A stretch of 64,000 bases of DNA from Winogradskyella immobilis (GTDB lineage: Bacteria; Bacteroidota; Bacteroidia; Flavobacteriales; Flavobacteriaceae). The position numbers and the translations under genes were made by a program. Where the stretch lies: positions 1 through 64,000 of the forward strand of contig NZ_JAIQXX010000009.1 of the NCBI RefSeq assembly GCF_021887715.1, written 5' to 3'. Below are positions 28,301 through 35,298 of the stretch, piece after piece; positions within the stretch are counted from its first letter, which is position 1; each line of letters opens with the position of its first letter. A model generated the notes under the pieces. That model had not been told where the DNA came from. It did no database searches and saw nothing but the letters and a program-made list of their open reading frames with translations.

Positions 28301-30445
28301 GAATATGAATTAACAGGCCCAATTTCAGTAGCATATTCTTCAAATTCAACATTTGAAAATCTATCTTCAGGTACATATACTGTTAGTGTTAGAGACGCTA
28401 ATGGTTGTGTAAATTCAGATACTATTATATTATCTGTACCACCACCGATAGATGGAACAGTTACACCAAGTACAACATTATTATCTTGTTTTGGTGATAC
28501 TAATGCGGAGATTACAATTACGAATGTTACAGGTGGTCAGGGTTTAAATTATTTATACACATTAAATACCTTATCTCCTACAGTAACCTCTTCGGGACCA
28601 CAAACTTATCCAACATTTAATGGTTTAGGTGCTGGTACTTATACAATAGATATTACTGATGGCTTAGATTGTACATATACTTCAGTTGAAGTTACTATTA
28701 CAGAGCCATTACCAGTTGTAGCGTCATTAGTAAAAGAAACAAGCCAAACATGTTTTACGGAATCTACATTAACATTAACAGCTTCCGGAGGAACAGGTTC
28801 TTATACATATAGTAGTGATGAAACATTTACAACAGTACTTGGGACATTTGCTAATTCTGTAACGTTTTCTGTTCCAGCAGGGACATATCAATATTATGTT
28901 AGAGATGCTAATGGTTGTGATGCATTGGTGTCTAATGAAATTATTATTGATCCATTACCAAGCCTAGAGGTTAATATAGATGCTACTAATGCTGAAATTA
29001 ATTGTGTAGGTGATAATACAGGTGTTATTATAGCTAATGCTCAAGGCGGTTTAGGGAATTACACTTATACTTTACAGGATAGTTCTGGTAACGATATTGT
29101 CGGAGCAATACAAAATAGCCCAGGAGTCTTTACAGAACTTCCTGTAGGTAATTATCAGGTATACGTTACCAGTGGAGATTGTGATGCGATTTCTGTGCCT
29201 GAATCTATTACAGAGCCTAATGCACCACTTGTTGTAAACTTTACAATAACAGAAATTACATGCTCTGGAAATAATGATGGAATGTTAACTATAAATGCAT
29301 CTGGTGGTACAGGTATTATCAAATATGCCATTTCACCACAATTAAATCAATTTTTTGACGAACCTATTTTTGAAAATTTAGCTTCAGGAGATTATCAATT
29401 TATTGCTCAAGACGAATTGGGTTGTTTTCAATTATTTGATTTTACTATTGAAGAACCAGTACCTGTTTCGCTTTCAATTGTACCTAATTCTATCTTTCCA
29501 GAAGTATGTTCTGGTGAAGTAAACGGAGAGTTCAGTATAGAGATTTCTGGCGGAAACTTGCCATATAGTGTTAGTTTAGATGATATAAATGGTAATTATA
29601 TTACAGGGACAGCTACACAAACTCAATTTGATTTTATAAATCTTGAAGGTGGAGATCATGTGGTTTATGTAAGAGATAGTCAAGGATGCGAGTCTGAATG
29701 GAATATTACATTCCCAGAATCCGTATTGCTCAGTCCAGAATTGACTATAGAATATACCTGTGAAAACAATATAACGAGAAATACAGTAACAGTTACAATA
29801 GATGGCAGTAATGCCAATACTTCAGATATTGACTATTCTTTAAATAACGGACCATATCAACCTAGTAACGTTTTTGTTAATGTTACTCCTGGTATAGATC
29901 ATTATATAGATGTCCGACATACAAACGGATGTATTCAGAGAACCGAAGTATTTGATATTACAGAATTTGAACCTGTAGAGCTTGTTTTGGGTGGCGAAAA
30001 TTTAAATGAAATTGTAGCCATAGCTTCGGGTGGTTCGGGTATTTACGAGTTTACTTTAAACGGCGAATCACAAGGAAATACAAATACCTTCATAATTTTT
30101 GAATCAGGTAATTATACTGTAACCGTAACAGATAGCAATGGCTGTATGGCTAGTGCAACACGATTTTATGAATTTGTAGATATATGCATCCCAGATTATT
30201 TTACACCAAATGGAGATGGAGTATTAGATGGTTTTGGACCTGGATGTGCTGAGCAGTATAGAAATTTAACCTTCGATATTTTTGACCGCTATGGACGAAA
30301 AATAGCGACACTAAATGTGGATGAAAAATGGGATGGTAAATATAATGGGGTAGAATTACCTACTGGCGATTATTGGTACGTGATTAATTTGAATGATAAT
30401 AGAGATGCTAGAAATTTTGTAGGACACTTTACACTTTATAGATAA
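22304..30445 (+). CDS. sprB: SprB-like giant gliding adhesin with SprB repeats
   Basis: This 2713-residue surface adhesin has a signal peptide (about 1-25, ending LFAQ), an N-terminal region (about 30-350, with YQIIYAGLYWSAV), a DUF11-like domain (about 356-466, NIVLTKVVEDPMGND) and a Cys-containing region. A long tract (about 750-2620) of SprB-type repeats follows. Each repeat has a form like CNGDSNGSI ... GGxxPYxYSIDGG ... LxAGxYTVxVxDxNGC. The chain ends with a gliding-motility-associated C-terminal domain (about 2628-2713, CIPDYFTPNGDGV ... GDYWYVINL), a T9SS type B signal. In F. johnsoniae SprB is about 6500 residues and is moved along the cell surface to drive gliding, so this version is short. 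It is 66 bp after sprD and 21 bp before sprF. It could be a SprB paralog, but the full neighbourhood supports SprB. Confidence 0.85.
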   Translation: MKKPTNIKTIVVPVLLLVSSYLFAQNYEPFTPRFNEDLKGDIVLIGNNILGPDNNAFNDNTVFNHNVNMRYIDIDGDPTTYSSSSADLDIPNSGCYQIIYAGLYWSAVTNGPESITDVKFRGPTGGYNDVSGTIIYEANGVSVDGGNSFSYACFADVTDIVRNLGTDLGTYTVANVSSAEGETATFTPFNGTGYSAGWSLFVVYEDPVLPGKSITSFDGFSAISVAGGNPQLDIPVSGFRTIPAPAPVRANFAFATIEGDNPIPGDGLSLNGVSLSTVDRPVDNFFNSSVTQLNATPVNNRMPNSTNTLGFDTGVMAVPNPNNSVIANDATSATISLETSGDTYFQYFFALAVDIIEPNIVLTKVVEDPMGNDIGGQLVNLGDELNYVIGFQNTGNDDATNLIIRDILPINIEFNYPEDIVSLPAGVTVQSYDVVTRELIFSVDNSVVEENDPVLEIIFKVQVVSSCSLLTDACSNIISNQAFSIYNGTLNPAFTISDDPSFSSNTGCLFTPGATNFLADLNCTFNEDVILCGASTTLTAGDGYDSYSWSTNPSGTPVIGTSQTITVTETGIYYVQNTAIAPCQSTSQQFNVITFGANVTNPVLAYADQIVTCPDDGKLLPNIFLCGANDLRFIQTGITDTTSIIWERLDETSCAAVVNPDCANEDSSCVWNEVANGPDYLVDTAGQYRLTLNYSGGCFNQFFFNVYENLLVPNVNAQDIICTTPGQITVGGVPSGYEFSIDGTNYQPSNVFSVAVAGIYTVYIRQIGVTPNPCIFTVPDVQIRDRDFTVSTIIEQPLCYGELGNVTIAANDVDPQYSFSISNGGTLVNSVGPIQESDYTFNNLNPGIYTVNVSTENGCVYSGDIEIIEPPLLTVTAALTTPLTCTDGEITIYPEGGTPPYFYFINSTTDFQTTPIVPVTSPGVYDITVIDSNNCSAMTSITVEVIPEPDFTISQTNILCSGSDNGSINIDVINANGNSIMYSIDNGVTYVNSSVFTELPAGNYEVIIQYSVNTQVCITEPQTIIITETSPIVGGVSLSAPYTCNSTGTLTVTGVSGGIAPYTYSLDGVNYQTSNNFTGLTSGTYTVTIQDSNNCFSALSPITIDNLDPPTDLEFNHTPLSCPTNTSSITIDSVTGGVTPLEYQIIAPAASVTAYQSSNVFTGLSPNTYTIQVRDSNNCVYSESYTIPPLPELGISTNIAKGLDCSINPEGIITGIILNGTAPFTYAVSFNGGAYTNLGTVTSPFAYNATSAGAYQFEITDANGCIVESSINTINAINPVTASINTINPTCNGDSNGSIDISASTGQAPFLYSIDGGATFVTTSVFGGLSAGSYSYVVRDDLGCEALGTINLVDPLPIDVSIVRNPIQCNSNIPGSIDVTINSGGVAPFTYRLFDNTSTQVDSNVNTTSLTHSFTGLSFGDYTVTIVDSNGCEFRSNTLRIETPPNINLTGNASTGSCATGATVDIEVITGVAPYTYSIFGQPATTFGPTSSTTHSFTGLNHGVTYQFQVVDAGGCFSIIEVTTPVLSPINVSALTASNVSCNGADDGTLDFTISNYDSSVTSIYYEIQDALTNTPIIPAINGTINGLTGAPTNATITGLSAGNYTLFVREADGTLCTTAQSFQITEPIQPLIASVTSITNATCNIDAQLTITASGGTAPYMYAVGAPGFIPITGDFNSNNVVELDYNIQTIWDIVIRDANGCEFRLNETIDIDLEPVIQAMVNNECSAVEGNFEIDVTLTSPGIPPYTYSIDGGAFQTQSAPFTITNVFSGNHTIEVSDANGCGNIINVSITAPIDLIPSITNLPSCNNNDGEITINGVGGSGNYTYSISPNLSSINLIGNIFSGVPSGTYTVTITDATTTCFNTVEVLIPEAIPAIFTTNITDVACFGDTTGAFDINVSGYTGAYTYEVFDDLGNSVLGPIATNTSTNPETVSGLPAGMFTIIINETESPFCTSTGNVIISSPAEVVSVIATKTSNVTCNNDSGTIVASASGGTGNYEYELTGPISVAYSSNSTFENLSSGTYTVSVRDANGCVNSDTIILSVPPPIDGTVTPSTTLLSCFGDTNAEITITNVTGGQGLNYLYTLNTLSPTVTSSGPQTYPTFNGLGAGTYTIDITDGLDCTYTSVEVTITEPLPVVASLVKETSQTCFTESTLTLTASGGTGSYTYSSDETFTTVLGTFANSVTFSVPAGTYQYYVRDANGCDALVSNEIIIDPLPSLEVNIDATNAEINCVGDNTGVIIANAQGGLGNYTYTLQDSSGNDIVGAIQNSPGVFTELPVGNYQVYVTSGDCDAISVPESITEPNAPLVVNFTITEITCSGNNDGMLTINASGGTGIIKYAISPQLNQFFDEPIFENLASGDYQFIAQDELGCFQLFDFTIEEPVPVSLSIVPNSIFPEVCSGEVNGEFSIEISGGNLPYSVSLDDINGNYITGTATQTQFDFINLEGGDHVVYVRDSQGCESEWNITFPESVLLSPELTIEYTCENNITRNTVTVTIDGSNANTSDIDYSLNNGPYQPSNVFVNVTPGIDHYIDVRHTNGCIQRTEVFDITEFEPVELVLGGENLNEIVAIASGGSGIYEFTLNGESQGNTNTFIIFESGNYTVTVTDSNGCMASATRFYEFVDICIPDYFTPNGDGVLDGFGPGCAEQYRNLTFDIFDRYGRKIATLNVDEKWDGKYNGVELPTGDYWYVINLNDNRDARNFVGHFTLYR

Positions 30446-30466
30446 TAAATAATAAAATCACTAGAC

Positions 30467-31459
30467 ATGAAAAATTTATATATATATATAGTAGTATTGA
30501 TAGCTGTTAAAGGCTATAGTCAAGAGTTAAATCTACCTGTATTTACACAATACTTAGCAGACAATAACTTTGTTATTTCTCCAACTTTTGCAGGTATTGG
30601 TGATAATCTTAAAATTAGAGCAAATGGATTAACACAATGGGTTGGTATCAAAGGAGCACCAGATAATCAATCTATATATACAGATATTAGAGTTGGTGAT
30701 CGTTCTGGTTTGGGAGTCTCTGCATACAATGATAGAAACGGTAACACCATACAAACAGGAGCCAAATTTTCATTTGCTCATCATTTAATTTTAAATGAAA
30801 AAACAGAACAGTATTTATCATTAGGCTTATCGTTTAATGTCAACAATTTTAGAATTGATATTAACAATTTTAATACAACTATTGAGAACCCAACTATAGA
30901 TCCATTTGTTACAGACGATAGACGAACAACGAACTCTAATTTTGATATAGGAGCTTTATACCGTTATCGTAATGTCTATGTTAGTCTTAACGCTAATAAT
31001 ATTATTGAGAAAAAAATTGATGAAGATGTTAGAGTATTTGAACCGAATCAACTTTTAAATTTTCAGTTGTATTCTGGATTTGTCTTTGGAAGTAATAAAA
31101 AATATGGTATTGAATACGAACCCTCTATATTTTATCAACTATTTGTAAGTGATAAACGTTCTAGTACGGATCTTAATTTTAAAGTAAGGAAGTATGGTAG
31201 AAATGACAACTATTTTTGGGGAGGAGTTTCTTACCGTTTTTTAAATGATCAATTGTTAAAGCCACTTAATGTAGGACCTATGGCAGGATTTAGTCAATCT
31301 ATTTTTTATTTTGGATATGCTTATCAAGTCACTACAAACGACTTATCTGCGTTTAATTCTGGTACACACGTTATTACTGTTGGAGTAAACTTATTGCGTT
31401 CTATTAGTAATTGTGCTTGTACAAGAGGACAACGAAAGTATTGGCAGATGGGAAATTAA
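30467..31459 (+). CDS. sprF: PorP/SprF-family T9SS outer-membrane protein
   Basis: The 330-residue protein has a signal peptide (MKNLYIYIVVLIAVKGYSQ). The family opening follows: LPVFTQYLADNNFVISPTFAG, then LTQWVGIKGAPDNQSIYTD and many alternating aromatic strands of a predicted beta barrel. F. johnsoniae SprF is needed to deliver SprB to the cell surface by the T9SS, and its gene lies immediately downstream of sprB, as here (21-bp gap). It probably pairs with the type B sorting domain of the adhesin just upstream. Cys residues near the end (NCACTRGQR) are a minor oddity. Confidence 0.88.
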   Translation: MKNLYIYIVVLIAVKGYSQELNLPVFTQYLADNNFVISPTFAGIGDNLKIRANGLTQWVGIKGAPDNQSIYTDIRVGDRSGLGVSAYNDRNGNTIQTGAKFSFAHHLILNEKTEQYLSLGLSFNVNNFRIDINNFNTTIENPTIDPFVTDDRRTTNSNFDIGALYRYRNVYVSLNANNIIEKKIDEDVRVFEPNQLLNFQLYSGFVFGSNKKYGIEYEPSIFYQLFVSDKRSSTDLNFKVRKYGRNDNYFWGGVSYRFLNDQLLKPLNVGPMAGFSQSIFYFGYAYQVTTNDLSAFNSGTHVITVGVNLLRSISNCACTRGQRKYWQMGN

Positions 31460-31548
31460 TTTTTATTTTATATTTTAAATTAATCACTAGCAGTTCTAAT
31501 AATCCTAATTTTTAAATTGAGGCTTCAGTTTTAGTATTTGCATCTATA

Positions 31549-31584
31549 AAAAAGAGCAATAACTTAATTTTATTGCTCTTCATT
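31549..31584 (-). terminator. Terminator of the peroxiredoxin gene
   Basis: A 10-bp stem (AAGAGCAATA and its complement) has a strong T run in the minus-strand direction. The plus-strand T run is broken (TTCATTT), so it would stop sprF transcripts less well. Confidence 0.75.
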
Positions 31585-31601
31585 TATTAATATTCAATTT
31601 T

Positions 31602-32237
31602 TCAACTCGGATCAGGAGTCATACGTAAATAAGGTTTTACCTCAGTATGTCCTTTAGGAAATAATTCTGGTATTTCTTCATTTGTAACTGAAGGAACAAT
31701 AACACAATCATCACCATTGTTCCAATTTGCAGGTGTTGCTAATTTATGATATGCTGTTAATTGTAAAGAATCGATAACACGGATAATTTCATCAAAATTA
31801 CGTCCTGTAGATGCAGGATATGTAATAATAAGTTTCACCGTTTTATCTGGTGCAATTACAAAAACAGAACGTACAGTCAATTTACTATCTGCGTTTGGGT
31901 GAATCATGTCGTAAAGTTCAGATACGTTTCGATCTTCGTCTGCTATAATAGGAAAGTTAACCGTAGTTCCTTGTGTTTCGTTGATATCACTAATCCAACC
32001 GTGGTGCGAAGTGATACCGTCAACACTTAATGCTACAACTTTAGTATTACGTTTTTCAAATTCTGGTTTATATTTTGCTACAGTTCCTAATTCTGTTGTA
32101 CATACAGGTGTGTAATCTGCTGGGTGAGAAAATAACACACACCAGCTATCACCTAGCCATTCGTGAAAATTAATAGTACCTTCTGTAGATTTTGCACTAA
32201 AATCTGGTGCAATATCTCCTAATCTAATTACTGCCAT
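31602..32237 (-). CDS. Peroxiredoxin, 1-Cys (Prx6) type
   Basis: The 211-residue enzyme reduces hydrogen peroxide and organic peroxides. The peroxidatic Cys46 is in the motif SHPADYTPVCTTELG, typical of the AhpC/TSA family. The extra C-terminal part (about 160-211, with FPKGHTEVKPYLRMTPDP) is characteristic of the Prx6 branch. A second Cys (in GDDCVIVP) lies in the C-terminal part, so a 2-Cys cycle is not excluded. No signal peptide is present, so it is cytoplasmic. It is transcribed alone; the 157-bp divergent gap to the DUF4870 gene shows no clear OxyR-type site. Confidence 0.93.
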   Translation of the reverse strand: MAVIRLGDIAPDFSAKSTEGTINFHEWLGDSWCVLFSHPADYTPVCTTELGTVAKYKPEFEKRNTKVVALSVDGITSHHGWISDINETQGTTVNFPIIADEDRNVSELYDMIHPNADSKLTVRSVFVIAPDKTVKLIITYPASTGRNFDEIIRVIDSLQLTAYHKLATPANWNNGDDCVIVPSVTNEEIPELFPKGHTEVKPYLRMTPDPS

Positions 32238-32394
32238 AATGATTATTTGTTTTATTTATTAATAACTTAATTCGGAGGTCTAATTTATTGATTATTAATA
32301 AATCATATAATACAAATATTGTTAATTAATTTATAAAGCTGATTTATTTTTTCAATATTATGTAACATTTTAAATCCATCGGCGTCACATAAGC

Positions 32395-32757
32395 ATGGAA
32401 TCAAATTATTATACCGCTAAGCGCGAAGACCGTCAGTTATTATTTATTACACATCTATGCCAATTGCTCACTTTTGCAACTGGATTTGGTGGACTTGTAG
32501 TACCCTTAATTTTATGGTTAATACAACGTGATAAAATTGTTGATATGAATGAACATGGCAAAGCAATTGTTAACTTTCAATTGAGTTTAATTGTGTTTTA
32601 TATTGTTTGCATTCCATTAATTTTATTTTTTGGACTAGGAATTATTGGCTGGGTACTATTATGTATAGCCGGATTTATATACCCAATTATTAATGCTATT
32701 AGAGCTAGTAATGGGGAATACCCAAGATACCCTTTATCTCTTAATTTTGTTAGTTAG
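32395..32757 (+). CDS. DUF4870 (Tic20-like) membrane protein
   Basis: This 120-residue protein has three to four hydrophobic helices (about 22-45, 65-85 and 88-108). It carries the DUF4870 signature: an N-terminal AKREDRQLLFITHL, a polar loop VDMNEHGKAIVNFQLS and a C-terminal NAIRASNGEYPRYPLS. Members are inner-membrane proteins without a known biochemical role; the fold resembles Tic20-like translocon components, but function should not be inferred from that. It stands alone with a good terminator. Confidence 0.85.
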   Translation: MESNYYTAKREDRQLLFITHLCQLLTFATGFGGLVVPLILWLIQRDKIVDMNEHGKAIVNFQLSLIVFYIVCIPLILFFGLGIIGWVLLCIAGFIYPIINAIRASNGEYPRYPLSLNFVS

Positions 32758-32779
32758 TTATTTTGTAAAGAGGTAAATA

Positions 32780-32812
32780 AAAACGCTCACCTTGGTCGGA
32801 TGAGCGTTTTTT
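32780..32812. terminator. Bidirectional terminator
   Basis: AAAACGCTCA and its exact complement surround an 11-nt loop and end in T6. It lies between the convergent DUF4870 and peptidase genes. Confidence 0.85.
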
Positions 32813-32831
32813 CTTTTATAGTATATTGTAA

Positions 32832-33890
32832 TTATAAAGCTTCTCCTTTATCTACATCTTTTATAAATTTTATTAAACCTGGAAAGAAATGTTCTTGGTC
32901 ATCGTATTGCGATAAATGACTACCATTTGGGCAATGCAAATAACGCCCGTTTTGTACTTCGGTAGAAATCCATTCCATATGCTTAGGATTCATAGTATCG
33001 TATTGTGCACCAATACTTAATGTTGGTACTTTAATTTCTTTTAAGCGATCCATAATATCCCAATTTTTTAAAGTAGCATCTCCTTTTATACCAAATTCAC
33101 TAGGGCCTTGCATGGTGACGTATACATCTGGATTTACATGCTGAAACGTACGATTTACAGAATTTGGCCATTCACTAGGCTTCATTCTGAGGACATGTTT
33201 TGGATAATAATGCTCTGTGATTAAAGACAAATAACGTTCGTTTCCATAATCTTCTTTTGCTTCATACTCTAATATTTCTTTTAATACATCTGGTGGCAAT
33301 TGAGGTGCTAAAACTTCATCAGAGTATTTTTGATATTCTGGTATAGACATTACCATATTAGAAATAATTAAACCTTTTAAATGATCTTGATATTTTAAAG
33401 CATATTGTGCTCCTAAAATACCTCCCCAAGATTGTCCAAATAAGTAAAAATTATCTTTATTCAACCCTAAAGCAACACGTACCTGTTCTACTTCTTCAAC
33501 AAAACGATCTAAATCCCATAGTGATAAATCTTTTGGTTGATCGCTATAATAAGAGCCTAACTGATCGTAATAATAAAACTCAATACCTTCTTGCGGAAGA
33601 TAGCCTTCAAAACTTTCATAGATCTCATGGGTAACTCCTGGTCCGCCATGTAGTAATAAAACTTTCATTTTAGGGTTATGACCAATACGTTTCGTCCACA
33701 CTTTAAATTCACCTTTTGGTGTAGTTATAGGAATCATTTTAATACCTCCAGTAAACTGGTCATTATGAGACTCAGGATTATGGTATTCTTTCACAGATAA
33801 ATCTGTAGTTGCCTTAACAACTTCTTCATTTTCTGTTTTACAAGAAATAAAAACTATAACTATGGCTAATAGGCTTAAATATTTTTTCAT
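32832..33890 (-). CDS. Proline iminopeptidase-family alpha/beta hydrolase lipoprotein
   Basis: The 352-residue protein begins with a lipoprotein signal (MKKYLSLLAIVIVFISC, Cys17). The alpha/beta-hydrolase core has the oxyanion motif LLHGGPG, a YYYDQLGS segment, the nucleophile Ser154 in GQSWGG, an Asp in SIGAQYDTMN and the His in NGSHLSQYD near the end. HGGPG plus GxSWGG is the hallmark of peptidase family S33 (prolyl aminopeptidases). It probably removes N-terminal proline from peptides in the periplasm or at the cell surface; specificity is inferred. It lies downstream of dnaN, separated from it by a strong terminator. Confidence 0.9.
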   Translation of the reverse strand: MKKYLSLLAIVIVFISCKTENEEVVKATTDLSVKEYHNPESHNDQFTGGIKMIPITTPKGEFKVWTKRIGHNPKMKVLLLHGGPGVTHEIYESFEGYLPQEGIEFYYYDQLGSYYSDQPKDLSLWDLDRFVEEVEQVRVALGLNKDNFYLFGQSWGGILGAQYALKYQDHLKGLIISNMVMSIPEYQKYSDEVLAPQLPPDVLKEILEYEAKEDYGNERYLSLITEHYYPKHVLRMKPSEWPNSVNRTFQHVNPDVYVTMQGPSEFGIKGDATLKNWDIMDRLKEIKVPTLSIGAQYDTMNPKHMEWISTEVQNGRYLHCPNGSHLSQYDDQEHFFPGLIKFIKDVDKGEAL

Positions 33891-33943
33891 TTTGCGATTA
33901 TTTACTTACTAAAGTACTAAAATTGAATTATAATTTGGACAAT

Positions 33944-33968
33944 AAAAAAGCCCGATTAATCGGGCTTT
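33944..33968 (-). terminator. Terminator of dnaN
   Basis: The 22-bp perfect GC-rich palindrome AAAGCCCGATT with its complement is followed on the minus strand by a T run. Confidence 0.88.
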
Positions 33969-33991
33969 AGGATATGTATATGTAATTATTA

Positions 33992-35110
33992 TTAATTATT
34001 AAGCATTACAGGCATAACAAGCATTGTAACTTGTTCGCCTTCATCTAAACCATCAATAGGTGTTAAAATCCCAGCACGATTAGGTAAACTCATTTCTAAC
34101 TGAACATCACTAGAATTTAAATTGTTTATCATTTCTGTTAAAAAACGAGAATTAAAACCAATCTGCATATCGTCTCCTTGGTAATCGCAACTTAAACGCT
34201 CTTCTGCTTTATTGCTGTAATCGATATCTTCTGCTGATATATTTAATTCAGCACCAGCAATCTTTAAACGTATTTGATGCGTGGTTTTGTTAGAGAAAAT
34301 ACTAACACGACGTACAGAATTTAAAAACTGTGTACGATCTATAACTAATTTATTAGGGTTTTCTTTAGGTATTACAGCTTCGTAATTAGGATATTTACCA
34401 TCAATTAAACGACAAACCAGTTCAGAGTTTTCAAACGTAAATTTAGCATTAGAGTCATTATACTCTATAGTTACGTTATCATCACTTCCTGTTAAAATCC
34501 CTTTTAAAAGATTTAATGGCTTTTTGGGCATTATAAATTCTGCAACTTCACTAGCAGAAACATCAGCTCTAGTATACTTTACTAATTTATGAGCATCAGT
34601 AGCAACAAAGGTTAAATTCTCTTGAGAGAATTGAAAAAACACACCACTCATTACAGGTCTTAAATCATCATTACCAGCAGCAAAAATAGTTTTACTAATA
34701 GCTGTAGCTAAAATATCTCCCATTATGGTTGTTGTGCTTGGATCTTCTAAAGATACTGCCTTAGGGAACTCAGCACCATCTGCATATGCTAATGCATATT
34801 TACCGTGATTAGAACTAATTTCTACAGTATTGTTTTCTTCAACAACAAAGGTTAAGGGTTGCTCAGGAAACGTTTTTAAAGTATCTAATAATAAACGAGC
34901 AGGTAATGCAATACTTCCTTTAGAGTCACTTTCTACATTGATTTCTGAAGACATAGTTGTTTCTAAATCACTAGCAGAAACTGTAAGATTAGAATGATCT
35001 AATTCAAATAAAAAGTTATCTAAAATTGGCAATGTATTATTGCTATTTATAACTCCTCCTAAGACTTGCAATTGCTTAAGTAAGTATGTGCTTGATACTA
35101 TAAACTTCAT
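33992..35110 (-). CDS. dnaN: DNA polymerase III beta sliding clamp
   Basis: DnaN forms the ring that tethers DNA polymerase III to DNA. The 372-residue length is typical, with the three tandem clamp domains. Recognisable segments are the N-terminal MKFIVSSTYLLKQLQVLGGV, the central LRPVMSGVFFQF and ATDAHKLVKYTR, and the end TPIDGLDEGEQVTMLVMPVMLN, which forms part of the client-binding pocket. It follows gldG on the same strand after 188 bp with its own probable promoter and a leader hairpin. The gene is not next to dnaA here. Confidence 0.97.
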   Translation of the reverse strand: MKFIVSSTYLLKQLQVLGGVINSNNTLPILDNFLFELDHSNLTVSASDLETTMSSEINVESDSKGSIALPARLLLDTLKTFPEQPLTFVVEENNTVEISSNHGKYALAYADGAEFPKAVSLEDPSTTTIMGDILATAISKTIFAAGNDDLRPVMSGVFFQFSQENLTFVATDAHKLVKYTRADVSASEVAEFIMPKKPLNLLKGILTGSDDNVTIEYNDSNAKFTFENSELVCRLIDGKYPNYEAVIPKENPNKLVIDRTQFLNSVRRVSIFSNKTTHQIRLKIAGAELNISAEDIDYSNKAEERLSCDYQGDDMQIGFNSRFLTEMINNLNSSDVQLEMSLPNRAGILTPIDGLDEGEQVTMLVMPVMLNN

Positions 35111-35130
35111 TTGTTGTTTTTTTATGAATT

Positions 35131-35159
35131 TTTAATGGTCAATACCAAAAACCATTAAA
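35131..35159 (-). other. Leader hairpin of dnaN
   Basis: A 9-bp inverted repeat (TTTAATGGT with ACCATTAAA) with an 11-nt loop lies about 20 bp before the dnaN ATG and downstream of its candidate promoter. It would form an RNA stem in the 5' leader. Confidence 0.35.
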
Positions 35160-35219
35160 TAGTTTTGTTGATTTTACGTTATGCTATTAATGATTTATTC
35201 TGAGTAACCATTAGTGTTA

Positions 35220-35227
35220 CAAATATA
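35220..35227 (-). promoter_or_regulatory. Candidate -7 promoter box of dnaN
   Basis: On the minus strand TATATTTG fits TAnnTTTG exactly. A TTTG lies 24 bp further upstream, slightly beyond the usual spacing. The leader would be about 100 nt. Confidence 0.4.
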
Positions 35228-35298
35228 TCTTAATACATGGGTTTTATGAAACAAACTTATTAACAAAAAACAGATCTATTTTCTGAATAAGCACCAAG

